From assembly GCA_030762175.1 (NCBI GenBank), contig CM060846.1, positions 179,305,041 to 179,369,040 of the forward strand: a DNA stretch of 64,000 nucleotides, in the 5' to 3' direction. Below, piece after piece: positions 1 through 11,065 of the stretch. Position numbers and translations under genes: made by a program. Under the pieces are notes generated by a model. It was not told where the DNA came from. It searched no databases and worked only from the letters and a program-made list of their open reading frames with translations. Origin of the DNA: Metallyticus violacea (taxonomy: Eukaryota; Arthropoda; Insecta; Mantodea; Metallyticidae). The stretch's first letter is position 1, and each line of letters begins with the position of its first letter.

Positions 1-203
1 AATGAAATGATATAATGGGAAAGGATTTTATGGAAGGAATCGTTCCAGGCCTAAGTTTAGGGTACCTCCACGGCATTTGCCATTTATGAGGACTGAGGAA
101 AACCTGGAAAAAACCAGTCAGGAAGGACGGTCCTGGCGGTATTCGAACCCAGACCTCCCGCTCACGAGTCCGAGACTTAACGACCTCGGCCACCCGTGGC
201 GGT
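1..203 (-). repeat. SINE1 copy 1, tail cut by window edge
   Basis: This is a tRNA-derived SINE read on the minus strand. The family has a pol III head with an A box like TGGCCGAGGTCGTTAAGGC and a B box like GGTTCGAATCCC, so it resembles a class II tRNA (Ser or Leu). An unrelated body follows, with stretches such as AAATGCC and GGTACC, and then an A-rich tail. Here the head ends at about 203 and the 3' part runs out of the window on the left. It sits at the visible outer end of the left inverted-repeat arm and is absent from the mirror position near 22,691. Confidence 0.85.
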
Positions 204-740
204 ACGCTTATCGGACACATATTTTATAAATCCTAGAATAAAATTCTGCGGCCTACTAACCAGACTGAGTTTTTATCTCAGTCCATTTTAAGAAAGAGCC
301 AATGCGGCGTTAGCATTTCTCCATCACAGATACGCCATTCATTTCATCATTAATTTTTTTTTCCATATATTCGTATGTGTCTACCTTATCTCTGCGATGT
401 CATTGAGGTGGCTCAAAATAGGGCCAACAATCCATTCACAGAGCCCTACATTGTGCACGTGTACTCTATGAGTTTATAGTAAATGATCCTGCATTGGTGT
501 GCAATTCCTAGGAGGTGTAAGTCCTGCAAACGGAGAGGAGCAAAAGAAGAAGCGTTTGTACAGCAAAAGGTAGTCCTTTTACTATGCCATCGTTTAACAT
601 TGCATTACACGAAGCACATCAATCGATTTAGTGATCTTAAAATGCTCAGGTGCAGGTAAATGATCAAATTCTTTGATTACCTACTCAATTGGTTTAAACT
701 GGGTGATATGCATTAGTTATATTGATATATTGTGTTTAGC

Positions 741-814
<74 letters not shown>
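741..814. repeat. TTA microsatellite
   Basis: About 24 TTA/TAT triplets with one TTG interruption. The mirror arm has AAT repeats at the corresponding position (22,065-22,126), so the tract predates the separation of the two arms. Confidence 0.95.
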
Positions 815-1315
815 GATGTGTTTTAAGTAGCATAACAATTTTAGAAATCAACAACGATTCTAAAAATGCTCCAGGAGCTCTTAACAAAAGGCAAACATTT
901 ATGTTACAAAACAAATCTTTCTAATGCTAAAGTAAGGAAAAGCTGAAACAACAGCAATAAATCTAATACTTTTTTCAAACTTAACTGAGCCATATCGTAG
1001 AATTAGTACAAAGCTATATGACTAACAATCTAACAAAGCCTCCAGTTTCTGAGTAAAATCCGAATCTGAAATTTTTAAAGAGCAGATAGACTGTTTAAAT
1101 TGTGGAGAACGACCACATCACAGATCGGCGTATGTACTTCATATGAAATATATACTTCGGAAGAAGAACTGGAGCAGGACTAGAAGTCGTCTTTGGACAA
1201 TTTAAAATTCTTTAGTAGAAATCTAATGGGCAATAGAGACCAAAATTCAGATTCGGCTGGAAAAAACCCTAAAATTTTAATAAAAACCTTAATTTTATTT
1301 TAAATACTAAGACAA

Positions 1316-1599
1316 TTTTTTGAGTAGTGTTTAACGCCTGTTTTCACTACTGAGGCACCACAGGCGGTGGACACTGATGATACATGAGATGAAATGATAA
1401 ATTGGGAAAGGATATTTTTTTGAGGAAGGAAGCGTTCCAGGAGTAAGTTTAGGTACCTCCCCGGCATTTGCCAGTTATGAAGACTGAGGAAAACCTGGAA
1501 AAATACCCAGTCAGGGAGGATGGTCCTGGCGGGATTCGAACCGCAGACCTCCCGCTCACGAGTCCGTGCCTTAACGACCTCGGCGACCCGTGGCGGTAT
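1316..1599 (-). repeat. SINE1 copy 2, full length with target duplication
   Basis: Complete copy, with the tail (TTTTTT on the plus strand) at 1,316 and the tRNA-like head ending near 1,599. The flanks are a 12-bp direct repeat with one mismatch, 1,304-1,315 and 1,600-1,611 (ATAYTAAGACAA). The mirror arm carries the same 12 bases once, at 21,544-21,555, with no SINE, so this is an occupied site against an empty site. Confidence 0.93.
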
Positions 1600-2244
1600 A
1601 TATTAAGACAAGCAACATAGAGTGTATATGTATGCAATTTTATGTTTAGTTTAAAATTTTGGTTTTAAATTTTATCTTACCACACATATCAATTTATCAA
1701 GCAAATATTTGTACGCATTCTACCTTGTGCGGGATACCGTATCTTCTGAGGAATTTTTAGAGTTCATTCCTCATGCGTACACTGTTTCGGATTTTTAGAA
1801 ACTTCCTAAATTGAAGAGATGAGCAACAGAGAGGGAGTTCAGAAATCAAGAAGGAAGAGAAGGGAACTGTCATGGGAAAATATTGTATTTAGGAAACAAA
1901 GATTGATGAGCGAGGAAGGCATGGGTTAGCATAAAGGAGATATGGGGACCAAAACCACTTAAACGCATAACTATACAAATGGGATCTTCTTTTGAAATTG
2001 TCTGTACATTCAGTGAAGTTATTATAGTTACGGAAAGTCAGAGCGCGGTTACTGCTTACTTCAGCCGCCGCAACCGGAAAAAGGGAAACAGTCGCCACTC
2101 GTTAAGTTCGTGTTTTTATTTTACTGTTCAATTTTTGCTGAAAGCATAAAATTAATGTTTATTTAAAACTAAGTTACCCATTAAACCCAAATTAAAAATT
2201 CTTCCTTGCTAACTCTAGGGATGTGTTGCTTAGAAGACGAAATG

Positions 2245-5200
2245 GAAAATTACAACGAGTTTAGAATAATCAAAATTTAACAAATAAATGCCCAGAGAGA
2301 TAAACAAGTGATGTTGGAATTAAAGAATATTGCATAACCGAAATTACATTCATTATGAAGTAAGGAATCTCATTTTTCTTTAAAGGGAAAGTATCATTTA
2401 CCCCAGTAATAGCACGAGTCATCCTATGACATCACTCATAATATATCATCCAAATTTAAAAATATTCAATATAACACGATAGAGAGACACACAGGCACAC
2501 ACACAAGCAGTATTGAAGTAACACACGACAATGGTAAATTTATTCTAACAAATCAATACATTCAATACAGCCATAGAATTGACCCATACATAGCAAAAAT
2601 AAAATAGGTGAGTAATACTTTTGAGCAAATTTTTACAAGCGATATTAATGTCATATCCGACTAGTGGTATAATATCAAAGATAAAAGCAGAGAAATTCTT
2701 GAAGAAACAATTTCTGAATTAAATCTATTTATCAAAGCTCAACCCAGCAACACACCTAATTTCGAAAATATACAGGTGCTTCTGTGAACATTGACACAAT
2801 GATACAACTTTGTAAGTTAATCTCGAACAATAAAATTATAAATTGGAAAGTAGTTCTAGATATGACCGCTAGTGATGATGGATTAATCTATAATCATCTA
2901 TAATTAATATGTAATAACTAAAGTTTAAAAAAGGAAGAGGAGAAAATAGTAGCAATTACAAGAAGCAGACTGGAACCTTGTGAGATAGGAATTTGAAAAC
3001 TGAAAGCTCCAATACAGAGGAGAAACTATCCATAAAAAAGTAAAGTTAAAGATAGCCTATTTTGTTTATCAAGATTACAGGCCTACTAACAAGTAGGGAA
3101 AGCGCGGTTTTCCCTAACGTAGGGAGCTATTTCATGCTAGTTGTTCGTATGTTGTTCAAGACACTCTGACTGATTTGTTCTTTGATTACTCCATTTCTCA
3201 TTGCACTACTTGCTTCTCGAGAGATTATATTTTTCTTTTCCTCTTGCTACTCTTGACCAATCTGAACCTGCATATTCCCTGAAGAGGTCAGTCTATTTTC
3301 TTCTGGGTCTGCCTTGTGTCCTTTTTCCTATCCGGGGGTTCCACATGCAGATCTTCAAGGTTCATCTATTGTCCTGCATTCTTGTGATGTGACCGCTCCG
3401 TTTCCATTTGCTTCTGATAGTTTTTTTGTGGGATGTCTGTTGTCTGAGATAACCGATTTATTAATACTATAGGTATTTTATCCTTGAAAGTTATTCTCAG
3501 GATATTGCTTTGATTTTTTTTTTTTTTTTTTTTTTTTTTGGAAAATTGGAATTTTGTTCTTCTGCTTTCTGATATTGACCATGCCTGGCACCTATATAGT
3601 AATACACAATATAAACAGATTTCGAGCGTCTGGAATCTGATTTTCTTAGTTTAGTGTTTGGTCTAACAATATAAACTTAAGGGCCCAAAATCCTCTCCAA
3701 ATTATTGAGATCCTTCTTTGTACTTCTTTTTCTATTTTATCATGGAAGGAAATCTGTTGTCCTAGGTATGTATATTTTATCACATATGTAAGGACTGTTC
3801 CATTTATTTTATTGGGTTTCAGGTTCGTTTGAAATTAATTGTGTCTTCAGCTTGTTTAGTGACAGCCCTGCATTTTTGCGGTGCTCAAATAATTGCTCAA
3901 GCAGATTGTAATGCTTTCGGTGTTTTTGGCGTATAAGACCATATCGTCAGCAAATATTAATTAGATTTGTTAGTTGATTACCGTTTATGTTATTCTGAAA
4001 TTATTATGCCAATTCATTGCCCTGAATTACACACGTGAAGAGTTTAGGAGAGATTGGATCGCCTTGGCGAACTCCTCTTTCTTGTCCTTCTTCTGTTTTT
4101 ACTTTCGCTCAACTTTGACTGTATATTTTGTGTACTTTGTCTCTAGGGCTACCAGTTCTTGTAATATGCTTGTATGTTTGACTGAGTCAAAGGCTTTTCT
4201 ATTGTCAATAAAGGCGAGATGTGGTGTTAAATGGAATTCCTCTACTTTCTCTATCATATGGTTTAGTGTATTGATAAGGGTGCCAAAAACCTTATCCTAA
4301 AATACCAAAAGGGATAAATAAATATGTTTCTACAATCAGACCCATGAAATACCTACTATTTAGACAGACGCTAAAAGCAAGAAGCAAAGTAAGGAAACTA
4401 AAAAGAATTTATCAAAGATCAGTAAATGGGGAATAAAGAGAAAGAAACATTAATAAATACAGAAAACAAAAAAGAAATATAAAACCACCGTAAAAGAAAG
4501 AAGGTAAAACTCTTTGAAAACTTCCGTAGAAAAAGAATTATACACCAATATATGGAGGATGCCCTATAAAATTATTATGGAGAAAATTTAAAATAACAGG
4601 AATTCTGAATATATTAAAGAAAGATAATGCGAAAATGACTACAGATTGGAACCAATCCGTATATGTTCTTTTGGACAAGTTACTTCCCCGGGATAATAAG
4701 AATATGAATAATATTCTGCAAATTCAAAAAAGAGATGATATTTACACCATATGCAGAAATAATATACCAAACTACCTCTTTGATATTTTGAAAATTAAAC
4801 TAACTATAAATAAGCGCAATAAGAAAAAATCAGCAGATCCGGATGGTATAATTAATGAAGTCCTGATAAACTTGAAAGACAAACTTACAACTTTCAAATT
4901 TCGACTGTAATGACTATATGTGGAAATGGCGCTTTTCCTATTGCCGGAAAATGGCAAAAGTAATTATCTTAAAGAAAAGCACCGGCAGGGATCCTAAGGA
5001 ACCGAAATCATTTAGACGTATATGTCTCCTGAATACTATTGGAAAATTTTTAGAAGAACTCGTTTGTACAAAATTAAAATAATTTAGAATCATAACAGGT
5101 GTGAAAAACAATCATTTTGGCTTTAGAAAATGAAAATCGACACAAGTTGCCATAAACCTTCTATTGGAAATAATAAATAACTTAAATTGAAAATACTTAA

Positions 5201-5930
5201 ATGGAATTTTAAATTTTAATTGACATTTCAGGCCCTTTCGATAATTTATTGTGGCCGGTACTATTTGAGAGATTATGGGAAATAAGGCCTCCTTAAATGC
5301 CTATACGCAATATTAATGGATACTCAAAGATAGAAGGGTTCGAGTAAAAGATATTGAGAAAACAAATTTACAAATGTATAGCTAAGAGATGTCCACAATG
5401 CTCGATCCAAGGACCAAATTTTGGGACATGGTTTTGCACACTGCAGGCAGGAAAAATGTAAACTTCTTTATTAACATATTTAAGATATTAAAGTTAAAAT
5501 TAATAAAACCTACCAAAAGTATAGTACATTACCTTACAGGCCATGGACCATAAAGTACTTATTGAAAACATTATTAACAGAACACGGAACGATATATGTA
5601 GACTTTGTAAAACGCAGGATAACCCGGAACACGCATTGTTTGAATGTACGCGCTATATAGAACAAATGAGAGAAAAAAGAGAAACTTAAAGTAGCCACTA
5701 GATGGCACATATTCTTAGAAATAAGGATTTATATAAATATCTTGAGCAGGTTGCACTCAATTTTAAGTAATTTAGCACGGGAAGAGTTGATATCACAAGA
5801 GCAGATAATAAGAATTAATGAAGAAGCTGAGGAAGAAGGAAGAAGATCTGAAAGATTTCGTATGCAAAGACAATTCCAAAACACAACCAATTTCACCAGA
5901 ATGGATAATATACAAGACAACTTTTATTAA
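2245..5930 (+). pseudogene. LINE-B ORF2 remnant (endonuclease/reverse transcriptase)
   Basis: Broken ORF2 with many stops and frameshifts. Recognisable pieces are the APE endonuclease N-terminus (2,245-2,340), an endonuclease segment ending near the SDH region (2,840-2,890, here reading SDDG), the RT fingers (4,635-4,910, with NEVLINLKDK matching NEVLMKLEDK in LINE-A), a degenerate GFRK region (about 5,110-5,150), CPQ-S-I-GP (about 5,392-5,425), the Cys/His finger CRLCKTQDNPEH..FEC (about 5,595-5,650) and a charged C-terminus (5,742-5,930). The YVDD box is missing: sequence jumps from the CPQGS motif to the region before the finger. It cannot encode an active enzyme. Confidence 0.78.
3066..4311 (-). 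mobile_element. RTE-like LINE fragment nested in LINE-B
   Basis: Read on the minus strand this is the C-terminal half of an RTE/BovB-type reverse transcriptase. In order it shows an A-motif region FIDNRKAFDSV (about 4,180-4,215), a B region VRQGDPISPKLFT (about 4,020-4,070), an intact FADD catalytic box at 3,943-3,954, and a C-terminus with GRPRRK and AGSDWSRVARGKEKY (about 3,210-3,300). Frames are interrupted, for example by a stop in the fingers-to-palm stretch, so it is dead. It carries a 26-T run at 3,514-3,539. LINE-B sequence resumes on both sides, so this inserted after LINE-B. Confidence 0.78.
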
Positions 5931-6560
5931 ATGAACAGAAAGAGAACGGTAGAGGAGAAGATGAAGGTAAGGAAGAAGACAGTGATGAAGGAGAAGATAC
6001 TTGAACTTATGATAGACGGGAATTCATTTTGGTCTATAACCGGAAGAAGGGATTGGGGAGGAAGGGGAAGATTTTTCCTGTAAGAGGTGGAGATGAAAAA
6101 TGATGCAAATTGCAAGAGGAATTTGGAGAAATTTAGAGGAAGCAGAAGAAAAATAAGAAGAGGCAAAACCGAGAGGGGGTAAAAGAAAATAGAGAGAAGA
6201 ATAGCGACGAAAAAGAGGAAGGAGAAGAAGAATAGCTGGAAGATATAAGTTACGGGACCGAAAAGATTACAGAAGAAGATAAATGGGGCACTGAAGATAT
6301 AAGTTATGGGGCTGGAAAGCAGATGGAGGAAGGATGGTTATAGAAGAAGGCCAAATAGCTTGAAGATAACAGTAACAACTTTCCAAACCATCAAAATACT
6401 GAAGAAGAAAGAAGATCAAGAGAAGATGTGACGGTCACTATAAGAAACAACATACCATAGAAGGCGGAGAAAGAACGAAGACCGTAGGGAGATAAGGGCC
6501 ACGAGGAAAGAAGGAGCCAGGATTATAGCGGTTCTAGGAGAAGGAAATGGTGGATTAATT
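5930..6560 (+). other. Purine-rich tract at the start of the LINE-B 3' region
   Basis: About 600 bases in which the plus strand is overwhelmingly A and G, with GAAGAAG-type runs. It follows the ORF2 stop. LINE-A has a comparable but shorter purine-rich stretch on its sense strand (54,400-54,720). It may be an expanded acidic ORF2 tail or a UTR property. No independent gene is seen. Confidence 0.6.
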
Positions 6561-7189
6561 GGTGGTGGTGAAAGGTGTTCAAGTGATTAGTGTGTGTGAG
6601 TAAATGAGAGAGATAAATTGTAATCGAAATAATAGATAAGATATAAAGAATACGAAAGCAGTGAGGAATAGGATAGTAAATGATTTAGCGAACAAGGGTT
6701 ATATGTATAAATGAATAATATCCAAATACTCAATTAATTGATTAGGAAGAGTAGAAATATACTTAAAGCGAACATTTTAGTGTGCTAAGCGAACCGAGGA
6801 GGGTAGCGTAGAGATGAGCCACCGTATTGTAAGAACAAGAACATATAAATAATTAAAACAGTGCTTTAAAATATTCTAAACCAGTGAATTTAGAAGATGG
6901 AATTAAAAATGTTATAAACAGAAATTACAAATTTCCTAAATAATTAGGGTTCCCGATGGTTAATTTTAGTGTGGCCAGAGCTATTGGTTATCTCATTGGT
7001 TCCCAGTAGATTGTAATTTTATTTGGTGTAGTGAATTGTTTATTTTGGTTTATTGTTTTATTATTTATTTGGTTTGTTATTTTATTTTATTTATTTTATT
7101 TACGTTTATAGTTAAGGTTATGATGTGTAAAATTATTAGGTACAGTGGGAATTAACTGATTAATAAACGATAAAATTTTAAATAATCGA

Positions 7190-7215
7190 CCCGGTGTAGG
7201 TAACAGGGCGCCGGG
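7190..7215 (+). other. LINE-B 3'-UTR stem-loop
   Basis: CCCGGTG (7,190-7,196) pairs with CGCCGGG (7,209-7,215), giving seven pairs with one G-U around a 12-base loop. It lies about 40 bases before the inferred 3' end. LINE-A has the equivalent hairpin at 53,798-53,825 with different but still complementary stem bases and a similar loop. Confidence 0.65.
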
Positions 7216-7594
7216 ACGTAGTATTGCAGATTGTATTTTATTTTTATTATATGATATGTGAGAAATATCGGATTTGACAACTTTTAGAGGAACATGAGTC
7301 GTAAACAAAGAAAGACTTTAATGAAATCTATGTTGGCATAATTCCCACTGAACTCTCTATTAAAGCTCAAAAGAAATCCGAACGCTGTGATATTTATATG
7401 GATTTTTGAATTTTTAAATACCAAATTTCTTAAATAGGTAATTTATGAATACATTAAGAATTATATGGATTGATAATAACCGGCAAACAAATTCGCCTTC
7501 ACTTTCACAAACAAAGAGAATTACTGCGTAATTTTCTAACAAGAATGACCAAAACCTTGATTATGTATGTAATGCAAAAAACAATAGCATGAAG

Positions 7595-7865
7595 TTTTTT
7601 TATTTGTTTATTTACGAACGCTCTTTAACATCTCAGTGTCCCATTCTACTCAGGGCGTGAAACGGCCGACAAATTTTGCTCAGAGGCCTCTTCTTTCAGG
7701 CTTGAGATTCTTTAACGTACCATAAATATACGACACGGGACCCACGGCTTTACTTCCGTACTTCCCTTCCGAAGGAAACCATACTTTGGACTTTTACTCC
7801 CGAAAAAAGAAGGCAAGTATGGTTACCACTACATCACCAGTTACCACTACACCCCCAGGGCCGAC
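7595..7865 (-). repeat. SINE2 copy, rearranged head
   Basis: This is a minus-strand SINE of a second family. Its head resembles tRNA-Glu (TGGTCTAGTGGTTACCAT), and its body contains a TACGACACGGGACC-like stretch. The 9-bp flanks 7,586-7,594 and 7,866-7,874 (AGCRTGAAG) form a target duplication with one mismatch. The head is abnormal: the B-box region is gone and the GTGGTTACC part appears twice, so it is probably not transcribable by pol III. Confidence 0.82.
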
Positions 7866-7875
7866 AGCGTGAAGG

Positions 7876-8562
7876 GGGAAATAATACTTGTCATATAGAC
7901 CAGTTAGATAAGCTATTGAAGAATGGCGATGTAAGCAACTTGCTAAGTAATAACTATTCATTGATGAATGCAGACAAAATCCTCATTAACCGTTGCGAAC
8001 TAATGGGAAGGGAACCCCAAATAATTTTTTTGAAAATAAATATTTAATTCAGAGACATTTGTGTTTTGCTTTTATTATTATTTATTTTTGTAATGTTATA
8101 TCATTGTTACAAAAAATAAAATTTTGCGGCAATGTTGAGTTATAACAACTGTTGTTCATTAATGTGTACACAGAATTTGTTGTCTTGATATTTTTTAAGT
8201 TCGATTTAATAATAATTGTAAATAGAGTGCTGTATTTAATGTTTTATTGTAAGTTTGCAACATTATGACACGATGTTGAATACAACAAGACAGATATAAT
8301 CCTGTTTTATAATTCTACTAAAGCTGAAATGGACAAGTAAGTAAAAACATACTCTCATTTCTAGGAATGCGGCAATGGCCAATGGTATTTTCATCCTTTA
8401 ACTGGAGACGTGGAACATTCGCAGCACCTCCAACTGTAAAAATAGTTCGGTATTTAGGAAGGCATGTGGTTTCACTCCTGAGAGGATTATTACCTACAAT
8501 TAAAGAGATGCTCATTGTTGAGAAACCATTGTTTTCTGTTTTAAAGCTATTTAAAGAAGTGC
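7876..8562. other. No gene recognised
   Basis: AT-rich sequence with short open frames only, including 70 codons at 8,367-8,579 on the plus strand with no recognisable motif. Nothing here can be assigned. Confidence 0.6.
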
Positions 8563-8571
8563 AATACTCGG

Positions 8572-8854
8572 TTTTTTGAGTAGTGTTTAACGCCCGTTTT
8601 TACTACTGAGGCACCTCAGGCGGTGGACATGGATGATACATGAAATGAAATGATATATTGGAAAATGATTTTTTTTAAGGAAGGAATAGTTCCAGGTCTA
8701 AGTTTAGAGTACCTCCCCGGCATTTGCCAGGTATGAGGACTGAGGAAAAGCTGAAGAAAACCTCAGTCAGGGAGGACGGTCCTGGCGGGATTGGAACCCC
8801 AGGCCTCCCACTCACGAGTCCGCGCCTTAACGACCTCGGACACCCATGGCGGTT
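8572..8854 (-). repeat. SINE1 copy 3, full length
   Basis: Complete minus-strand SINE1 with its tail at 8,572 and tRNA-like head ending near 8,854. The flanks AATACTCGG (8,563-8,571) and AGTACTAGG (8,856-8,864) could be a decayed target duplication. The stretch 8,865-9,308 beside it holds nothing recognisable. Confidence 0.9.
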
Positions 8855-9308
8855 AAGTACTAGGTCCTGACCACTTCCCACTTACCTAAAAGTGTGATAT
8901 TATGTACTTCGTATCAAGATGTTAATATGAGGAACAGCAATAACGTATTAGATAAACGTAGAAGGAAATTTTGGTCGAAGATAATGGCCGATATACATCT
9001 GAGTTTGAATATTCGGATGATAAAGAAACAGATGATTATAAAGATAATGATCAATCTGATGTGGATGCTAGATAGATAATGCTTTCTTTTCAACTACGGC
9101 AAATCTGCTTGAGTAGGAACGTCTATCAAATGGAAAACAAAAGTTATGTTAAATATATCATCTTCCTAGTACTAAAGTGATTGAAATTAATTGCAAAGTA
9201 ACTTTAGAATATTTCCATACTCTTCTCAATAATCTAATACTCCGTTCATTAGTCGAGTACACTAAACTTTATATTGAACGCCTTGAGCTTCTCTGCAAGA
9301 ATAAAATC

Positions 9309-9545
9309 TGTGCTGGTGTCCTAGTGGTTTACTACACTTGTCACGTAGACCCATGATCGCGGGTTCAAACCCAAACAGGGTTGATTTTTAGGGTGAAAAT
9401 ATCCTAAATACGGCTTTCTTCGGAAGGACAGTAAAGTCGTTGGTCCGGTGTTGTATACTTATAGCACGTAAAAGAACCTCAAGCCCGAAAAAAGAGACTC
9501 TTAGCAAAATTTATTGGCCATTTCACGACCTGATTGGAATAGTAA
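9309..9545 (+). repeat. SINE2 copy, plus strand
   Basis: The head GTCCTAGTGGTTTACTAC and B box GGGTTCAAACCC are followed by the SINE2 body (CTTCGGAAGGACAGTAAAGTCG, CCTCAAGCCCGAAA). It lacks the last ~45 bases that carry the conserved 3' stem-loop. Confidence 0.82.
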
Positions 9546-9739
9546 GTTAATGACAAAAGTTGTCAGAATGTGTCCTTAAAAATAAACGATATATTTTTAC
9601 AATAATAAAGGCAAGTGCCCCAGATAGATGAAATGTAAACACGATGCTTCGTTATTTTGCTTATAATTACTAGCTCCAATTGGAGTATCTAAAATTAACT
9701 TAACACCTCTTTCCTTCACAAGGACCAGGGATAGTAATA

Positions 9740-10180
9740 TTCTATAGCACTATGTTACTGGACAGATATTTGTTTATAATGAGGTGTTGGAAATTTGACA
9801 ACGTATTACACAATCAAGCAAAACGCAAGGAATTCGAGAAAATAGCTGCAAAAGAAAATAGTTACCTTGTTTAACAAAACCCTGCAGAAATCTATATATT
9901 CTTACAGAAATCTATATATTCTTACAAGTTACACTATAATTGATGAGCAGCTTGTGGTCTTCAGAGCTAAATCCACTTTTAGCTAACATTTCAAGCAAGC
10001 CTGCTAAGCATGGCATGAAGATAGACATTAATGCGATGCAAGAAGGTGGTATAACCTTTTACATTAGAAAGTAGTTTCAAAGCGTTCGCAAATTGCCAAG
10101 AAATGCTGACAAGAAAACCAAGTTATTTTGTTGTAAGTGGGACAGTTTATGTGTCTAAACCATATAGGAAAACACTGTAG
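9740..10180 (+). pseudogene. piggyBac transposase remnant
   Basis: Fragments of a piggyBac-family DDE transposase occur in order: MRCWKFDNVLHNQAKRKEF (9,778-9,838), then IIDEQLVVFRAKSTF (9,937-9,985, holding the first catalytic Asp of the family's TIDEQL motif), then after a frameshift SKPAKHGMKI (9,990-10,025). A short Cys/Trp/Cys stretch (CCKWDSLCV, about 10,125-10,165) resembles the C-terminal cysteine-rich domain. The large middle part, with the second and third catalytic Asp, is missing. A 20-bp direct duplication lies at about 9,885-9,924. No terminal inverted repeats or TTAA ends were located. Confidence 0.7.
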
Positions 10181-10868
10181 TAAATGTATTAATTTGGAAT
10201 CTTCCGATAATGAAGAAAATTACCAGTTTTGATATGATTTTTTCGCTGGAACCAAACTAGGACCATTGTTTTAAAGAGATGTAAAATATCCACTCCTATA
10301 TTTGTCACATCTTTCTATAATTTTAATGCAATTAATGTAATGTAATGATATCTAGAGATATGTATATACATATTATATGTAAATAATTTTCACATCCCAT
10401 TGGTTTATCATATATTATTAAATATGAATAATAATTAAACAGGGTAAAATTAGGGAATTTCACCTAAGGTATTAACCAGTAAATGTTTGAAAAAAAACGC
10501 ATATAAAATTATATCTTACTGTCATACCATATTTAAATAGGGTGCTGTGAACACCCTTATTTCCGTACTTGTGATATAAATGTCCACGTCCGCAGTTAAA
10601 GGATGCTCGACCTAAATTATATTGCAGCATGTAAAATTCAGGTATTGTTTCATGAAACTTATAACCAGTAGGCTAAACGGACTGGGGAGATGAAAAGATT
10701 ATTTCCAGAAGAAAATATTATTTTAAAGAACTGGCTCTAGAACCTTGCATTGTAAATATAAAGAGATGTGCTAATATTCTAAAGTATATAATAATTTACG
10801 TATTTTTCGATATAGTTGCAAAGACAGTGAATAAAGAAAATTTACTCACAGAGCGCGAGGAATGCAAC
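10181..10868. other. No gene recognised
   Basis: AT-rich spacer between the piggyBac remnant and the I-like LINE. Only short open frames are present and no repeat was identified. Confidence 0.6.
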
Positions 10869-10947
10869 TTTTAATGCGGTTAAAAATATTCCACCGAAAG
10901 ATCGGCACTATTCTTACCCAAAAACAATGATGATTATTATTGTTTAA

Positions 10948-10979
10948 GGGGCGCACAACAACTAAGGTCATTAGTGCCC
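10948..10979 (-). other. I-like LINE 3'-end stem-loop
   Basis: On the plus strand GGGGCGCAC (10,948-10,956) can pair with GTGCCC (10,974-10,979), with two bases bulged. The loop core AACTAAGGTCATTA (10,960-10,973) nearly equals the SINE2 3'-end core AGCTAAGGTCATCA at 44,124-44,137. The simple AT-rich tail follows directly. It is likely the site recognised by this LINE's reverse transcriptase. Confidence 0.65.
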
Positions 10980-11065
10980 AAACACACTAAAAACTGCGCC
11001 AGAATTAAATAAATAAGTAATAGACACAAAATCCGCGTAGATGATAAACCTCACTAGCACTTTAG

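Larger units (their letters stand above)
205..2170 (+). repeat. Left arm of large inverted repeat
   Basis: This segment is the reverse complement of 20,945-22,691 over nearly its whole length, at roughly 80 percent identity by eye. Anchors include 205-216 against 22,680-22,691, a TTA microsatellite at the same place in both arms, and the stretch around 2,000-2,110 against 21,020-21,130. It holds no intact gene. Around 1,090-1,130 the plus strand reads like a zinc knuckle, CLNCGERPHHRSAY, with the last Cys replaced by Tyr. This suggests an old gag-like coding remnant, but that reading is weak. A SINE1 interrupts the arm at 1,316-1,599. Confidence 0.75.
2213..7254 (+). mobile_element. LINE-B: degenerate R1-like non-LTR retrotransposon
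   Basis: Plus-strand copy of the same family as LINE-A (53,765-59,157). The endonuclease start is recognisable at 2,245-2,320 (like KIVQINAQRS in LINE-A). The reverse-transcriptase finger region is at 4,635-4,910 and the C-terminal zinc finger at about 5,595-5,650. The 3' UTR runs to about 7,254. An RTE-like LINE is inserted in it (3,066-4,311). The copy lacks most of ORF1 and joins the left arm through an internal deletion near 2,180-2,210 compared with LINE-C. Confidence 0.8.

Noticed and set aside
1..203. SINE heads as functional tRNA genes
   Set aside because: The A and B boxes are tRNA-like, but the copies continue into shared SINE bodies and have target duplications, and no complete cloverleaf with an acceptor stem was seen.
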